Positions 45,303-54,844 are shown, counted from the stretch's first letter. The stretch is DNA of 64,000 bases from Mycetocola miduiensis (GCF_900115155.1 NZ_FOVM01000003.1:1-64000), one strand, 5' to 3'. The notes: a model not told the origin generated them from the sequence alone. Program-made: numbers and translations.

Positions 45303-46921
45303 ACACCGTCACGGCCCCGGCCGAACCAAGACCAGCCGTACCGGCGAAGAAGTCCGGCGGTTTCACGGCAGCCGCGTCGAACTACATTGACGAGCGGACG
45401 AGCATCTCGACCGCCGTCAAGGAACTCGGTCGCAAGATCTTCCCCGACCACTGGTCGTTCCTGCTCGGTGAAGTGGCGCTGTACAGCTTCGTCATCATCC
45501 TTCTCTCGGGAACGTTCCTGACGTTCTTCTTCGATGCGTCGATGGCCGAGGTGCACTACGACGGCTCGTACGTGCCGCTTAAGGGCGTCGAGATGTCGGC
45601 GGCAATGGCATCCACCCTCGACATCTCCTTCGACATCCGTGGCGGCCTTCTCATGCGCCAGGTCCACCACTGGGCAGCACTGCTGTTCGTGGCCTCGATC
45701 GGCCTGCACATGCTGCGCATCTTCTTCACCGGTGCCTTCCGCAAGCCGCGTGAGCTCAACTGGGTGATCGGCTTCGTCCTCTTCATCCTCGCCATGGCTG
45801 AAGGCTTCACCGGTTACTCACTACCTGATGACCTGCTCTCCGGTAACGGCCTGCGGATCATCGACGGCATGGTGAAGGGCATTCCGCTCATCGGCACGTG
45901 GACCTCGTTCCTCCTCTTCGGCGGCGAGTTCCCCGGCACAGCGATCGTCGGTCGCCTGTACTCCCTCCATATCCTTTTGCTTCCGGCGATCATCCTCGTG
46001 CTCATCGCCCTGCACCTGCTGTTCGTCGTCGTGCACAAGCACACCCAGTACCCCGGCCCAGGACGCACCGAGCAGAACGTCGTCGGATTCCCGATCCTCC
46101 CGGTGTACGCAGCGAAGGCCGGTGGGTTCTTCTTCATCGTCTTCGGTGTTGTCATGCTCATCGCGTCGCTGTTCACGATCAACCCGGTCTGGAACTACGG
46201 CCCGTACGACCCGTCCCCGGTCTCCGCAGGTACCCAGCCTGACTGGTACATCGGCTTCGCCGACGGCGTCCTGCGACTGGCTCCCCCGCACCTGGATGTT
46301 GTTCTCTTCGACCACACCTTCTCGTTCGGGATCCTGATTCCACTCACCCTGGTCGGCGTGTTCATCATGCTCGTGCTGTTCTACCCGTTCATCGAGGCGT
46401 GGATCACCGGCGACAAGCGGGAACACCACATCCTCGACCGTCCCCGCAACGCGGCGACCCGCACGGCGATCGGCGCAGCCGGCGTCACGTTCTACGCCGT
46501 CCTGTGGGCTGCTGCGAGCTCGGACATCATCGCGACTCACTTCAAGCTCACGATGGAGGGTGTCATCCACACCCTGCAGGTGCTGCTGTTCCTCGGACCG
46601 GTCATCGCCTACTTCATCGCGAAGCGCACCTGCCTCGCGCTGCAGAAGAAGGATCGCTCGATCGCGCTCCACGGCTACGAGTCTGGCCGCATCGTCCGTC
46701 TGCCCGGTGGCGAGTACATCGAGGTGCACGAACCTGTCGATGACTTCGAGCGCTGGAAGCTCGTCAGCCACGAGTCCTACCAGCCGCTGATGATCCGCCC
46801 GGACTCGCGCGGACGTATCACCGTGGCCCAGCGCGCACGGGCGGTCCTCTCACGGTGGTTCTTCGAAGACCGCATCGACCCGATCACACGGGCCGAGATC
46901 GAATCCTCCAACCACCACTAG
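45299..46921 (+). CDS. qcrB: Cytochrome bc1 complex cytochrome b subunit
   Basis: A 540-residue cytochrome b with the b-heme His residues in VHHWAALLF, GLHMLRIFF, YSLHILLLP and ALHLLFVVVH, eight-plus membrane helices, the quinol-site motif PDWY (the actinobacterial form of PEWY), and a C-terminal cytoplasmic extension specific to Actinobacteria. The start is TTG at 45299 overlapping the qcrA stop, so translation is coupled. It is the target family of the drug telacebec in mycobacteria. Confidence 0.95.
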   Translation: MNTVTAPAEPRPAVPAKKSGGFTAAASNYIDERTSISTAVKELGRKIFPDHWSFLLGEVALYSFVIILLSGTFLTFFFDASMAEVHYDGSYVPLKGVEMSAAMASTLDISFDIRGGLLMRQVHHWAALLFVASIGLHMLRIFFTGAFRKPRELNWVIGFVLFILAMAEGFTGYSLPDDLLSGNGLRIIDGMVKGIPLIGTWTSFLLFGGEFPGTAIVGRLYSLHILLLPAIILVLIALHLLFVVVHKHTQYPGPGRTEQNVVGFPILPVYAAKAGGFFFIVFGVVMLIASLFTINPVWNYGPYDPSPVSAGTQPDWYIGFADGVLRLAPPHLDVVLFDHTFSFGILIPLTLVGVFIMLVLFYPFIEAWITGDKREHHILDRPRNAATRTAIGAAGVTFYAVLWAAASSDIIATHFKLTMEGVIHTLQVLLFLGPVIAYFIAKRTCLALQKKDRSIALHGYESGRIVRLPGGEYIEVHEPVDDFERWKLVSHESYQPLMIRPDSRGRITVAQRARAVLSRWFFEDRIDPITRAEIESSNHH

Positions 46922-46951
46922 GACGAGTTCCTTCAACACGATCGGGCAGCG

Positions 46952-47818
46952 TTGACCCTCCACCGTTTGGCAGGGGGGCTTCGCTGCCCGATCTGTTTCT
47001 CAGCCGGTTTCGGCACTGTTCCGCTCTCCCCTACCGGTACGCTCGTTCTCGGTTGTGCGAACGGGCACCGGTTCGATGTGAACAAGCGCGGCTACGTGTC
47101 CCTCCTGCCCCCGAAAACCCGGGTGGTCGGGGACAGCGCCGAGATGCTTGCCGCGCGCGCCCGGTTCTTCGCGACGGGGGCGTACCAGCCGATCGCTGAC
47201 GCGGTAGCCGGGGCATCTTCGAACGCCGTTACAGGTGCCGGCGCCCGGATCGCTGAGATCGGCTGCGGCACCGGCTACTATCTCGACGCGGTCAGCAGCG
47301 CTGTCGACGCCGGAGACATCCTCGCAGCTGACCTGTCGCCTGCCGCCGTCCGAACCGCTGTGAACAGCGTCCCGGGAGCCGTTGGACTGGTACTCGACGT
47401 CTGGCAGCCACTCCCCCTCGCCGATGCGTCACGGGACATTCTGCTCAGCGTCTTCGCCCCCAGAAATCTTCCTGAATTCGCCAGGGTGCTCGATATCGAC
47501 GGATGCCTGGTTGCCGTCGTGCCCACCGGCAACCACCTCCACGAAGCGCGCGCTGCCGGTCTCGCCCTCGACATCCCTGAGGGCAAGGCCGACGACCTGG
47601 TGCGCACAGCTGAGCCCTGGTTCGATGAGGTCGAACGCACCGAGGTCGAGTTCCAGATGACGCTCGACGGCGAAGCGCTCGAACTCTTGCTGGGGATGGG
47701 CCCGTCAGCCCATCATGCGCTCACCACGGACCGCGCGCCGGATGCTCCTGGTATCGTCACGGCATCCGTCACCGTCCTCACCCTCCGTCGCACCCCGAAT
47801 TCAGGCGATCCTGCCTGA
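46952..47818 (+). CDS. RlmA-type 23S rRNA (guanine-N1)-methyltransferase
   Basis: A 288-residue SAM enzyme of the RlmA I/II family, which methylates G745 or G748 of 23S rRNA; the II form gives tylosin resistance. It has an N-terminal zinc site (RCPICFS with a second CANGH), a SAM motif AEIGCGTGYYLDAV near 98, and VFAPRNLPEFARVL after the core. It starts with TTG at 46952; the start is not certain. It is convergent with ctaF and its 3' end merges into a palindromic repeat. Confidence 0.85.
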   Translation: MTLHRLAGGLRCPICFSAGFGTVPLSPTGTLVLGCANGHRFDVNKRGYVSLLPPKTRVVGDSAEMLAARARFFATGAYQPIADAVAGASSNAVTGAGARIAEIGCGTGYYLDAVSSAVDAGDILAADLSPAAVRTAVNSVPGAVGLVLDVWQPLPLADASRDILLSVFAPRNLPEFARVLDIDGCLVAVVPTGNHLHEARAAGLALDIPEGKADDLVRTAEPWFDEVERTEVEFQMTLDGEALELLLGMGPSAHHALTTDRAPDAPGIVTASVTVLTLRRTPNSGDPA

Positions 47819-47928
47819 GCGTCGGAGTGTCGCGCCCTCCGGAAGGCGAGTCGGCCCGGATCTGCTGGTTCTGAAGGCCTGAAGGCCGGAGCCGCCTGAA
47901 TCCGAAGGACCGAACCTCCTGAATTTGA
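47796..47928. repeat. Palindromic intergenic element with CCTGAATTYGA boxes (copy B)
   Basis: An inverted box CGAATTCAGG (47796-47805, inside the 3' end of the methyltransferase gene) faces two tandem boxes, CCTGAATCCGA (47895-47905) and CCTGAATTTGA (47918-47928). The second is preceded by GAACCT, as copy A at 18710 is preceded by GAACT. Like copy A it lies in a convergent spacer. Confidence 0.65.
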
Positions 47929-47956
47929 AGCATGGAAGCGCGGCAAACCCCGCCAA

Positions 47957-47998
47957 ACCCGAAACGGCCAGGCACATCAGTGCCTGGCCGTTTCGGGT
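47957..47998. terminator. Strong bidirectional terminator between the rlmA-type gene and ctaF
   Basis: A perfect 19-bp stem (47957-47975 with 47980-47998) and ATCA loop, 10 bp past the ctaF stop. The stem base is AT-rich enough to end transcription in both directions. Confidence 0.85.
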
Positions 47999-48008
47999 GT
48001 TGCCGGTG

Positions 48009-48431
48009 TCAGTGGGCGTGGTACCCGCGGTAGAACTCGTAAGTCCAGCCGACGACAGAGACCACCAGCACCGGAACCGCGATGAACGAGATCCAGAAGC
48101 CGACCGACAAGCCGAGCATCATGAGCGCTCCACCACCGGCGAGGATGATGGGCCACCAGCTCCACGGAGCGAAGTGGCCGAGCTCCGGGTCGCCGTCATC
48201 GATGTTCGAGCTGAGGATGTCCTCCGGTAGCTCCCCACCCTGGTGACGGTGCACCCGGTTGAGGTAGAAGCCGAGGAACAGCGCCAAAAGCACCGACAGT
48301 GTGAGCGCTGTCGCGCCGGCCCATTCAATGGTGCCGTGGGATGGATCGTTGAGGCTCCAGACGATGTACGTCACATCGGCGATCGCGAAGAAGCCCGCGA
48401 GGATCCAGAAAAGGTTGACGTTCGCTTTCAT
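48009..48431 (-). CDS. ctaF: Cytochrome c oxidase polypeptide 4
   Basis: A 140-residue actinobacteria-specific small subunit of the aa3 oxidase. Two N-terminal helices (ILAGFFAIADVTYIVWSL, LTLSVLLALFLGFYL) and two C-terminal ones (around GGALMMLGLSVGFWISF and VPVLVVSVVGW) surround PEDILSSNIDDGDPELGHFAPWSWWP, the family signature. Its ATG shares one base with the ctaD stop. Last gene of ctaC-ctaD-ctaF. Confidence 0.93.
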   Translation of the reverse strand: MKANVNLFWILAGFFAIADVTYIVWSLNDPSHGTIEWAGATALTLSVLLALFLGFYLNRVHRHQGGELPEDILSSNIDDGDPELGHFAPWSWWPIILAGGGALMMLGLSVGFWISFIAVPVLVVSVVGWTYEFYRGYHAH

Positions 48432-50161
48432 TACTTCACTTCACCTTCCGCGAGATCGTACGTCGGGGCATCCGGGGCGTCCTTCGCCGGGCCGACGCCA
48501 ACGGGGATGCCGGCTTCGGGGTGGTTCAGATCGAAGGCCGGACGCTCTGAACGAATGCGCGGAATCGACGTGAAGTTGTGACGAGGTGGCGGGCAGGATG
48601 TCGCCCATTCGAGCGATCCGCCGTAACCCCACGGGTCGTTGACGGTCACCTTCGGCGCCTTGCGGGCCGTGATGTACACGTTCAGGAAGAACGGAAGCAT
48701 CGACAGCGCGAGAATCATCGAGCCGACCGTCGACAGCTGGTTCATCCAGGTGAAACCATCCTCGGGCGAGTACGTCGCGTAACGACGCGGCATCCCGACG
48801 ACCCCGAGCCAGTGCTGGATGAGGAACGTCGTGTGGAAGCCGATGAAGAGCAGCCAGAAATGCCAGTAGCCGAGCCTCTCGTTGAGCATCTTGCCGGTCC
48901 ACTTGGGCCACCAGAAGTAGAACCCGCTGAACATTGCGAAGACGACGGTACCGAACACGACGTAGTGGAAGTGCGCCACGACGAAGTATGTGTCAGAGAC
49001 GTGGAAGTCGAGCGGCGGCGACGCCAGGATGACACCGGTGAGTCCACCGAACGTGAAGGTGATGAGGAAGCCGATCGCCCAGAGCATGGGCGTCTCGAAG
49101 GTAACGGACCCCCGCCACATCGTGCCGACCCAGTTGAAGATCTTCACGCCGGTCGGAACCGCGATGAGCATTGTCATCAGTGCGAAGAACGGCAGCAGGA
49201 CCGACCCGGTCACGTACATGTGGTGTGCCCACACCGTGACGGAGAGGGCGGCGATCGCGATCGTCGCGTAGACCAGCGTCTTGTATCCGAAGATCGGCTT
49301 ACGGCTGAAGACCGGGAAGACCTCACTCACGATGCCGAAGAACGGCAGGGCGATGATGTAGACCTCGGGGTGGCCGAAGAACCAGAACAGGTGCTGCCAG
49401 AGAATCACTCCGCCGTTCTCGGCGTCATAGATGTGCGCGTCGAAGACTCGGTCTGCGCCGAGCGCGAAGAGGGCCGCAGCGAGAACCGGGAAGGCCATCA
49501 GGACGAGCAGCGACGTGACGAGCGTGTTCCAGGTGAAGATCGGCATCCGGAACATGGTCATGCCGGGAGCGCGCATGGTGATGATCGTGGTGATGAAGTT
49601 CACACCACCGAGGATTGTTCCGAACCCGGACAGCGCCAGGCCGAGCACCCAGAGGTTACCGCCGATGCCCGGCGTGAACGTTGTGCTTGAGAGCGGTGCA
49701 TACGCGAACCAGCCGAAGGAGGCTGCACCCTGAGGGGTGAGGAACCCGCCCACGGCCAGGAGACTGCCGAACAGGAAAAGCCAGAATGCGAAGGCGTTCA
49801 GTCGCGGGAACGCGACGTCCGGGGCACCGATCTGCAGGGGCATAAGCGCGTTGGCGAACCCGGCGAACAGCGGCGTCGCGAACATGAGCAGCATGATCGT
49901 GCCGTGCATGGTGAACAGCTGGTTGTACTGTTCCTTCGTTTCGAGCAGGTTGAGGCCCGGTTCGAACAGCTGCGCACGGATGATCAGGGCCATCACGCCG
50001 CCGATGCAGAAGAACAGGAACGAGGAGATCAGGTACATGTACCCGATCGTCTTGTGGTCGGTGGAGGTGATCCAGTTGACGAGGACGTTCCCCTTGCGCT
50101 GCACCGTATTCCGGTTCAGCACACGGGCCTGTCCAGCAGGAATCTCGATGGTGGTAGCCAT
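48431..50161 (-). CDS. ctaD: Cytochrome c oxidase subunit I
   Basis: A 576-residue twelve-helix catalytic subunit carrying heme a, heme a3 and CuB. Heme a ligands are in TMHGTIMLL and [10 protein letters not shown]; the CuB/heme a3 site is WFFGHPEVY (His-Tyr crosslink) with WAHHMYVTG. The K-channel and D-channel segments look complete. I start at the ATG at 50159-50161, with GAGGAGGG upstream; the frame runs back to 50356 inside ctaC, but that part is not conserved. Confidence 0.95.
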   Translation of the reverse strand: MATTIEIPAGQARVLNRNTVQRKGNVLVNWITSTDHKTIGYMYLISSFLFFCIGGVMALIIRAQLFEPGLNLLETKEQYNQLFTMHGTIMLLMFATPLFAGFANALMPLQIGAPDVAFPRLNAFAFWLFLFGSLLAVGGFLTPQGAASFGWFAYAPLSSTTFTPGIGGNLWVLGLALSGFGTILGGVNFITTIITMRAPGMTMFRMPIFTWNTLVTSLLVLMAFPVLAAALFALGADRVFDAHIYDAENGGVILWQHLFWFFGHPEVYIIALPFFGIVSEVFPVFSRKPIFGYKTLVYATIAIAALSVTVWAHHMYVTGSVLLPFFALMTMLIAVPTGVKIFNWVGTMWRGSVTFETPMLWAIGFLITFTFGGLTGVILASPPLDFHVSDTYFVVAHFHYVVFGTVVFAMFSGFYFWWPKWTGKMLNERLGYWHFWLLFIGFHTTFLIQHWLGVVGMPRRYATYSPEDGFTWMNQLSTVGSMILALSMLPFFLNVYITARKAPKVTVNDPWGYGGSLEWATSCPPPRHNFTSIPRIRSERPAFDLNHPEAGIPVGVGPAKDAPDAPTYDLAEGEVK

Positions 50162-50163
50162 GG

Positions 50164-51066
50164 CTAGTTTCCCTCCTCGGGACGTTCCGGCGCGTCGATA
50201 CCCGGAAGCGTGGCGTTGCGGGAAAATTCGTCGCCGAACTCTCCGATGTTGCCCTGGTCGGCCAGCGACTGCAGGTAGTCGTCGTACTCGGCCTGCGAAA
50301 CGACCTCGACGTTGAAGAGCATCAGCGAGTGATACTCGCCGCAGAGCTCGGCGCACTTGCCGGCGTAGGTGCCTTCACGCTCAGGAGAGAACGACATGTA
50401 GTTGGTCTTTCCGGGGAACATGTCCTTCTTGTAGAGGAAGTCGATGACCCAGAACGAGTGGATGACGTCGCGCGATTCGAGTGCGATTCTTACGTCGGCG
50501 CCGACGGGCAGGTACAGCGTCGGGAGCTTCTCCTGGTCGATGGTGCCTGCGGCGGCCCCTTCTTCCTGCTCACCCTGGACGCCTGCGAACCAGACATCCT
50601 CGCCGTCCACCGCTTCTTCGTAGATGAAGTCCCAGGCCCACTGCTTCGCGAAGATCGAGATCTCGACGTCGGGGTCCTCATACTGCGTCTCGATCGCGGC
50701 CTGGTCCCGCGCCGTGAAGGCGAAGAAACCGAGGACGAGGATCAGCGGCACGATCGTGTAGAAGATCTCGATCGGCATGTTGTAGCGCATCTGGACGGGA
50801 AGGCCGGTCTGGCCCTTCCTGCGGCGGTAGACCACGATGGCCCAGATGATGAGCCCCCAGGTGAGCAGGCCCACGAGAAGGAGGATGATCCACGAGGTGA
50901 CCCACAGACCGGCTACCCGCTCGGTGTGGTTGGTGACGGGCGGTTCGCCCTCAACAAAACCTGGAAGATAGCCGTGTAGTTCGGCCTGGGTACAGCCGGC
51001 CAATACCACGGCGAGCGTGATGGCAACCGGTATAGCAGCCCATCGGAGTCGACGATTCGAGCGCAC
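50164..51066 (-). CDS. ctaC: Cytochrome c oxidase subunit II
   Basis: A 300-residue lipoprotein subunit. The signal peptide ends in LAGC (C25), two helices follow (about 57-80 and 98-118), then the cupredoxin domain with the CuA site [12 protein letters not shown] and the earlier H in IHSFWVIDF. An insertion rich in Glu ([13 protein letters not shown]) is typical of actinobacterial CtaC and contacts QcrC. GTG start with AAAGGT upstream. Confidence 0.95.
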   Translation of the reverse strand: MRSNRRLRWAAIPVAITLAVVLAGCTQAELHGYLPGFVEGEPPVTNHTERVAGLWVTSWIILLLVGLLTWGLIIWAIVVYRRRKGQTGLPVQMRYNMPIEIFYTIVPLILVLGFFAFTARDQAAIETQYEDPDVEISIFAKQWAWDFIYEEAVDGEDVWFAGVQGEQEEGAAAGTIDQEKLPTLYLPVGADVRIALESRDVIHSFWVIDFLYKKDMFPGKTNYMSFSPEREGTYAGKCAELCGEYHSLMLFNVEVVSQAEYDDYLQSLADQGNIGEFGDEFSRNATLPGIDAPERPEEGN

Positions 51067-51102
51067 CTGGGACCTTTCGATGACAGTGTTATTTCAGCCA
51101 TC

Positions 51103-51108
51103 AGTCTA
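51103..51108 (-). promoter_or_regulatory. -10 box (TAGACT) of ctaC-ctaD-ctaF
   Basis: The minus-strand box lies 36 nt before the ctaC GTG, leaving a ~30-nt leader with AAAGGT. No convincing -35. Confidence 0.45.
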
Positions 51109-51184
51109 GCCCGATACCGCAGCCGGCTCTGGACCATTTCGGTGCAGTGGGGCGGAATTCGGCGGCTCAGCCGGGCTTAAACGC

Positions 51185-51220
51185 TGCAGGGGACGTGCCG
51201 TTCCCGGCGCGTCCCCTGCA
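51185..51220 (-). terminator. Terminator downstream of the ErpA/IscA-type gene
   Basis: A 16-bp stem with one G-T mismatch (51185-51200 and 51205-51220) and TTCC loop, 20 bp past the stop of the iron-sulfur gene. The following minus-strand bases GCGTTTAAG form a weak U tract. It separates this gene from ctaC. Confidence 0.75.
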
Positions 51221-51239
51221 CAAAAAGCTGAATATCCGC

Positions 51240-51599
51240 CTAGTGGAAGCTGTCTCCGCAAGCGCAACTGCCGCCTGCGTTCGGGTTGTCGATGGTGAAA
51301 CCCTGCTTCTGGATGGTGTCCTCGAAGTCGATCGAAGCGCCGTCCAGATACGGGACACTCATCTTGTCGACAACGACCTCGACGCCGTTGAAGTCCACGG
51401 TCGTGTCACCGTCGAGGATGCGCTCGTCGAAGTACAGCTGGTAGATGAGCCCGGAGCAGCCGCCCGGCTGGACCGCGACGCGCAGCCGGAGGTCGTCACG
51501 GCCTTCCTGCTCGAGCAGGCTCTTCACCTTGGCTGCTGCCGTGTCGCTCAGCCCGACTCCGTGGGCGGGCGGGGCGGATGTCAGCGTCGTGTCGCTCAT
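51240..51599 (-). CDS. Iron-sulfur cluster insertion protein (HesB/IscA/ErpA family)
   Basis: A 119-residue A-type carrier that passes Fe-S clusters to target proteins. Three conserved cysteines are present: one in VAVQPGGCSGLIYQ and the CxC in GGSCACGDSFH. AAGGAG lies 5 nt before the ATG. Position next to the oxidase operon is common in actinobacteria; the Rieske protein QcrA is a plausible client, by inference. It is most like the protein called ErpA in related genomes. Confidence 0.92.
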   Translation of the reverse strand: MSDTTLTSAPPAHGVGLSDTAAAKVKSLLEQEGRDDLRLRVAVQPGGCSGLIYQLYFDERILDGDTTVDFNGVEVVVDKMSVPYLDGASIDFEDTIQKQGFTIDNPNAGGSCACGDSFH

Positions 51600-51710
51600 G
51601 ACTCTCCTTGGTATGTCGTACTTGCGTGGTCTGTCGTACTTGCGCCGTTGCGAAAATTCATTCTACGCATCCCAACCGGGGATGGCCTGCGAGAATTCCC
51701 GGGCGCCGTG

Positions 51711-53129
51711 TCAGCGCGTTTGTGCGTTGAGACGGCCGAGCAGCAAAGCCTCGGCGAGGATCGCACGATGGAAAACACCGAGGTGAAGTGATTCGTTCGG
51801 GCTGTGAGCTCGTGAGTGGGGGTCCTCCACTCCGGTGACGAGGATCTCGGCCTCGGGGAACTCACGGACGAGGTCGGCGATGAACGGAATCGAGCCACCG
51901 ACCCCCAGCTCGACCGGCTCCACTCCCCAGGCATCCGCCATCGCACGCTTCGCCTCGCCGACCGCGTGCCCGCTCGTGTCGACCAGGAACGGGTCGCCGA
52001 GGTCGAGTTCGTCGATCTCGATCGTCGCGCCGAACGGCGTGTTCGCCATCAGGTGCGCTTCGATTGCCTCAGCGGCCGCCCTGGCCGTCTGGCCGGGCGC
52101 CACCCGGACACTCACTTTGACGGCGATGACCGGGGACAGCGTGTTCGACGCATTCGCCACGGTCGGCGCGTCGATGCCGGTGACCGTGATCGACGGCTGC
52201 GACCAGATGCGGCTGAGGATCGAGCCGGTACCCACCGGCTGGGTGCCGGGAAGAAGGCCGGCTTCAGCACGGAGCTGCTCTTCCGAGTACTCGGGTGTCG
52301 ACCCCTCGTACCGGGTCAATCCGTCCACGGCGACAGACCCGGCGTCATCCCAGAAGGTCGCGAGCAAGCGGATGCCGGCGAGCATGGCATCGGGGATGGC
52401 TCCCCCGAACATCCCCGAGTGCGAAGCATGCTCCAGGGTGCGGATCGTCAGGCGGAAGGTGACATTGCCGCGCAGTCCGATGGTCAGGGCTGGGGTTTTC
52501 TCATCCCAGTTGTTTGAATCCGCGACGATGATGGCATCCGCGGCGAGGGCATCCCGGTTCTCGGCCAGGAAGTTGGCGAACGAGCGGGACCCGAACTCCT
52601 CCTCCCCCTCGATGAACAGCGCGAGGCCGAGGTCGAGGTCGTCGCCGACCGTCTCGGTGAGCGCACGGAGCGAGGCGATGTGCGCCATCACCCCTGCTTT
52701 GTCGTCGGCGGCGCCTCGGCCGTAGATGCGGTCCCCGCGGACGGTCGGTTCAAAGGGCTGGGAGTCCCAGTCCTCATCCTTGCCTGGAGGCTGGACGTCG
52801 TGGTGGGCGTACAGCATCACGGTGGGCCGCCCGTTCCTCGCGCGACGGGTCGCGAGCACGGCCGGCTGGCCGAGCTCGCTGCCCTGCCCGATCGGTGCCT
52901 GCCGGATCTCGACGGTGTCGAACACGCCCGTTTCCTCGGCCAGCGCGGCGACTGCTTCCGCGCTCTGCCGCACGTGCGCAGGGTCGAAGGCCGCCCACGA
53001 GACACTCGGAATCCGCACCAGTCTGGACAGATCGGCGATCGTCGACGGGAGCCCGGTCGCAACAGCCTCCCTGATGGCTCCGTCGACGGCGGAGGGAACT
53101 GAAGGAACGTGCTCGGCGGTATCGGTCAT
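51711..53129 (-). CDS. M20-family dipeptidase
   Basis: A 472-residue dizinc peptidase of the carnosinase-like M20 group. Metal site: LYAHHDVQPPG (His, Asp), GRGAADDKAGVM (Asp), EGEEEFGS (Glu general base and ligand), IVADSNNW (Asp) and a C-terminal H in DPHSRAHSPNE. A dimerisation/lid domain lies between about 215 and 385. The ATG at 53127-53129 has TAAGAT seven bases upstream. It is divergent from the DUF3043 gene. Confidence 0.88.
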   Translation of the reverse strand: MTDTAEHVPSVPSAVDGAIREAVATGLPSTIADLSRLVRIPSVSWAAFDPAHVRQSAEAVAALAEETGVFDTVEIRQAPIGQGSELGQPAVLATRRARNGRPTVMLYAHHDVQPPGKDEDWDSQPFEPTVRGDRIYGRGAADDKAGVMAHIASLRALTETVGDDLDLGLALFIEGEEEFGSRSFANFLAENRDALAADAIIVADSNNWDEKTPALTIGLRGNVTFRLTIRTLEHASHSGMFGGAIPDAMLAGIRLLATFWDDAGSVAVDGLTRYEGSTPEYSEEQLRAEAGLLPGTQPVGTGSILSRIWSQPSITVTGIDAPTVANASNTLSPVIAVKVSVRVAPGQTARAAAEAIEAHLMANTPFGATIEIDELDLGDPFLVDTSGHAVGEAKRAMADAWGVEPVELGVGGSIPFIADLVREFPEAEILVTGVEDPHSRAHSPNESLHLGVFHRAILAEALLLGRLNAQTR

Positions 53130-53136
53130 GCAGGTA

Positions 53137-53142
53137 ATCTTA
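53137..53142 (-). promoter_or_regulatory. -10 box (TAAGAT), leaderless promoter of the dipeptidase gene
   Basis: Seven bases separate the box from the ATG, with no Shine-Dalgarno sequence. Confidence 0.6.
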
Positions 53143-53168
53143 AGAGATATCCAGCGCAAGGACTTATC

Positions 53169-53756
53169 GTGACCAAGCACACCCCAGACTCGTCTTCCGA
53201 GCCCATGATCGAAACCGCCCAGGAGACGGCCGCCCGCGTCGCCGCCGGCAAGGGCCGCCCAACACCGACCAGGAAAGAACGTGAAGCGCTCAACAAGCGC
53301 CCACTCGTTCCAGGCGACCGCAAGGAAGCAGCGAAGGCAGCACGGGCGAAGACGGCCGAAGCCCGCGAGAAAGCTCGACTTGGCCTTGCCGCGGGAGAAG
53401 AACGCTACCTCCCGGCTCGCGACCGCGGTGTGCAGAAGCGCTTCGTGCGCGACTTCGTCGACTCCCGCTTCAACATCGGTGAGTTCCTGATCCCGGTCAT
53501 GTTCCTCGTGATCATCCTCACGCTCTTCCCGGCGACGATCCAGGTCTACGCAATGCTGCTGCTCTGGGCTTTCTTCGGCGTCGCCGTGCTCGATGCGATC
53601 TGGCTCGGCATCCAGGTGAAAAAGAAGCTCGGCGCGAAGTTCGGTGAGGCATCCGTCGAGCGCGGCGTCCGCTGGTACGCGGCCATGCGTGCGTTCCAGA
53701 TGCGCGTTCTGCGCCTGCCGAAGCCGCAGGTCAAGCGCGGGCAGCGCCCCGCCTGA
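53169..53756 (+). CDS. DUF3043-family membrane protein
   Basis: A 195-residue protein of a family found across Actinobacteria, function unknown. The N-terminal half is highly charged (KGRPTPTRKEREALNKRP, an Ala/Lys/Glu coiled-coil stretch), then RYLPARDRGVQKRFVRDFVDSR is the signature. Two helices follow (EFLIPVMFLVIILTLFP, YAMLLLWAFFGVAVLDAIWL) and a basic tail. GTG at 53169 with AAGGA 8 nt upstream; a start at 53109 would overlap the divergent dipeptidase gene. Confidence 0.85.
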   Translation: MTKHTPDSSSEPMIETAQETAARVAAGKGRPTPTRKEREALNKRPLVPGDRKEAAKAARAKTAEAREKARLGLAAGEERYLPARDRGVQKRFVRDFVDSRFNIGEFLIPVMFLVIILTLFPATIQVYAMLLLWAFFGVAVLDAIWLGIQVKKKLGAKFGEASVERGVRWYAAMRAFQMRVLRLPKPQVKRGQRPA

Positions 53757-53764
53757 TCGCGCTT

Positions 53765-53802
53765 CCGACGGGCATGCGCGTCAGGACGCGGATGCCCGTC
53801 GG
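53765..53802. terminator. Bidirectional terminator overlapping the pyrD 3' end
   Basis: CCGACGGGCAT (53765-53775) with ATGCCCGTCGG (53792-53802), extended by CGCGT/ACGCG around a CAGG loop. The stem covers the pyrD stop codon (53781-53783) and lies in the convergent spacer with the DUF3043 gene. Confidence 0.65.
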
Positions 53803-54815
53803 CTGAGTTCCCGGTTGATCTGCCGCGCCCACAGTGGGCCGCGGTAGAGGAACGCCGTGTAACCCTGGACGAGCGTAGCGCCGGCGGCGAGGCGTTCGGC
53901 CACGTCAGCCCCGGTCTCGACTCCGCCAACGGAGATGACGCAGAGGCTCTCCGGGACGGTGGCGCGGATGAGACGGAGCACTTCGAGGGATCGTTCCGCG
54001 AGGGGCGCCCCTGACAACCCGCCTGCCCCGGCGGCTTCGATTACGCCGGCCGGCGTCGACAGCCCGGTCCTGGCGATGGTCGTGTTGGTGGCGACGATCC
54101 CGTCGAGACCGACTCCGACCGCCAGTTCGGCGATCCGGCGGACTTCGTCGTCGGTGAGGTCCGGCGCGATTTTCACGAGGAGCGGTGTCGCGGCCGCTGC
54201 CTGCTTCACCGCGGTCAGGAGCGGCTCGAGCTTGTCGAGTTCCTGCAGGCCCCGCAACCCAGGGGTGTTCGGTGAGCTGACGTTAACCACGAGGTAGTCG
54301 GCGACGGGCGCGAGCAGCTTCGTGCTCGTGAGGTAGTCGTTGACGGCGGCGTCAACGCCAACCACACGGCTCTTGCCGATGTTCACGCCGAGCACTGGCC
54401 GCCCTGGCACGTTCCGCACCCGGGCAAGGCGACGGGCAGCGGATGCCGCCCCGCCGTTGTTGAAGCCCATCCGGTTGATCACAGCACGGTCAGGGATGAG
54501 TCTGAACAGCCGCGGTTTCGGGTTTCCTGGCTGCGAATGGGCCGTCAGCGTGCCAACCTCGACGTGGCCGAATCCCAGGGCACCGAGGCCGATGACCGCG
54601 TCACCGTCCTTGTCGAAGCCCGCAGCGACGCCGAACGGCGTGTCGAAATGCAGGCCGAGGGTCTTGACGCTGAGGTCGACCGTCGGGCGGGTGAAGCGCC
54701 TGGTCATCCCTGCGAGCCCGACGGCGGGCAGCGCCCGGATCACGTCGAAGGCGAGGTGGTGGGCGCGTTCAGGATCGAGCCTGGACAGAACGGAGGTGAA
54801 GAGAATGCGATACAT
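53781..54815 (-). CDS. pyrD: Dihydroorotate dehydrogenase (quinone), class 2
   Basis: A 344-residue membrane-associated flavoenzyme of pyrimidine synthesis passing electrons to the quinone pool. The N-terminal amphipathic helix (YRILFTSVLSRLDPERAHHLAF) marks class 2. FMN and orotate sites: GVAAGFDKDG, INRMGFNNGG, VNVSSPNTPGLR (catalytic Ser), KIAPDLTDDE, and the terminal SVGGVETGADVAERLAAGATLVQGYT region. ATG with a TAGCCT box 9 nt upstream. Confidence 0.95.
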   Translation of the reverse strand: MYRILFTSVLSRLDPERAHHLAFDVIRALPAVGLAGMTRRFTRPTVDLSVKTLGLHFDTPFGVAAGFDKDGDAVIGLGALGFGHVEVGTLTAHSQPGNPKPRLFRLIPDRAVINRMGFNNGGAASAARRLARVRNVPGRPVLGVNIGKSRVVGVDAAVNDYLTSTKLLAPVADYLVVNVSSPNTPGLRGLQELDKLEPLLTAVKQAAAATPLLVKIAPDLTDDEVRRIAELAVGVGLDGIVATNTTIARTGLSTPAGVIEAAGAGGLSGAPLAERSLEVLRLIRATVPESLCVISVGGVETGADVAERLAAGATLVQGYTAFLYRGPLWARQINRELSRRASAS

Positions 54816-54824
54816 GCCTGTGCA

Positions 54825-54830
54825 AGGCTA
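54825..54830 (-). promoter_or_regulatory. -10 box (TAGCCT), leaderless promoter of pyrD
   Basis: On the minus strand, nine bases before the pyrD ATG, within the 29-bp gap after nrdR. Confidence 0.45.
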
Positions 54831-54844
54831 CCGTGAGGCGGCTG

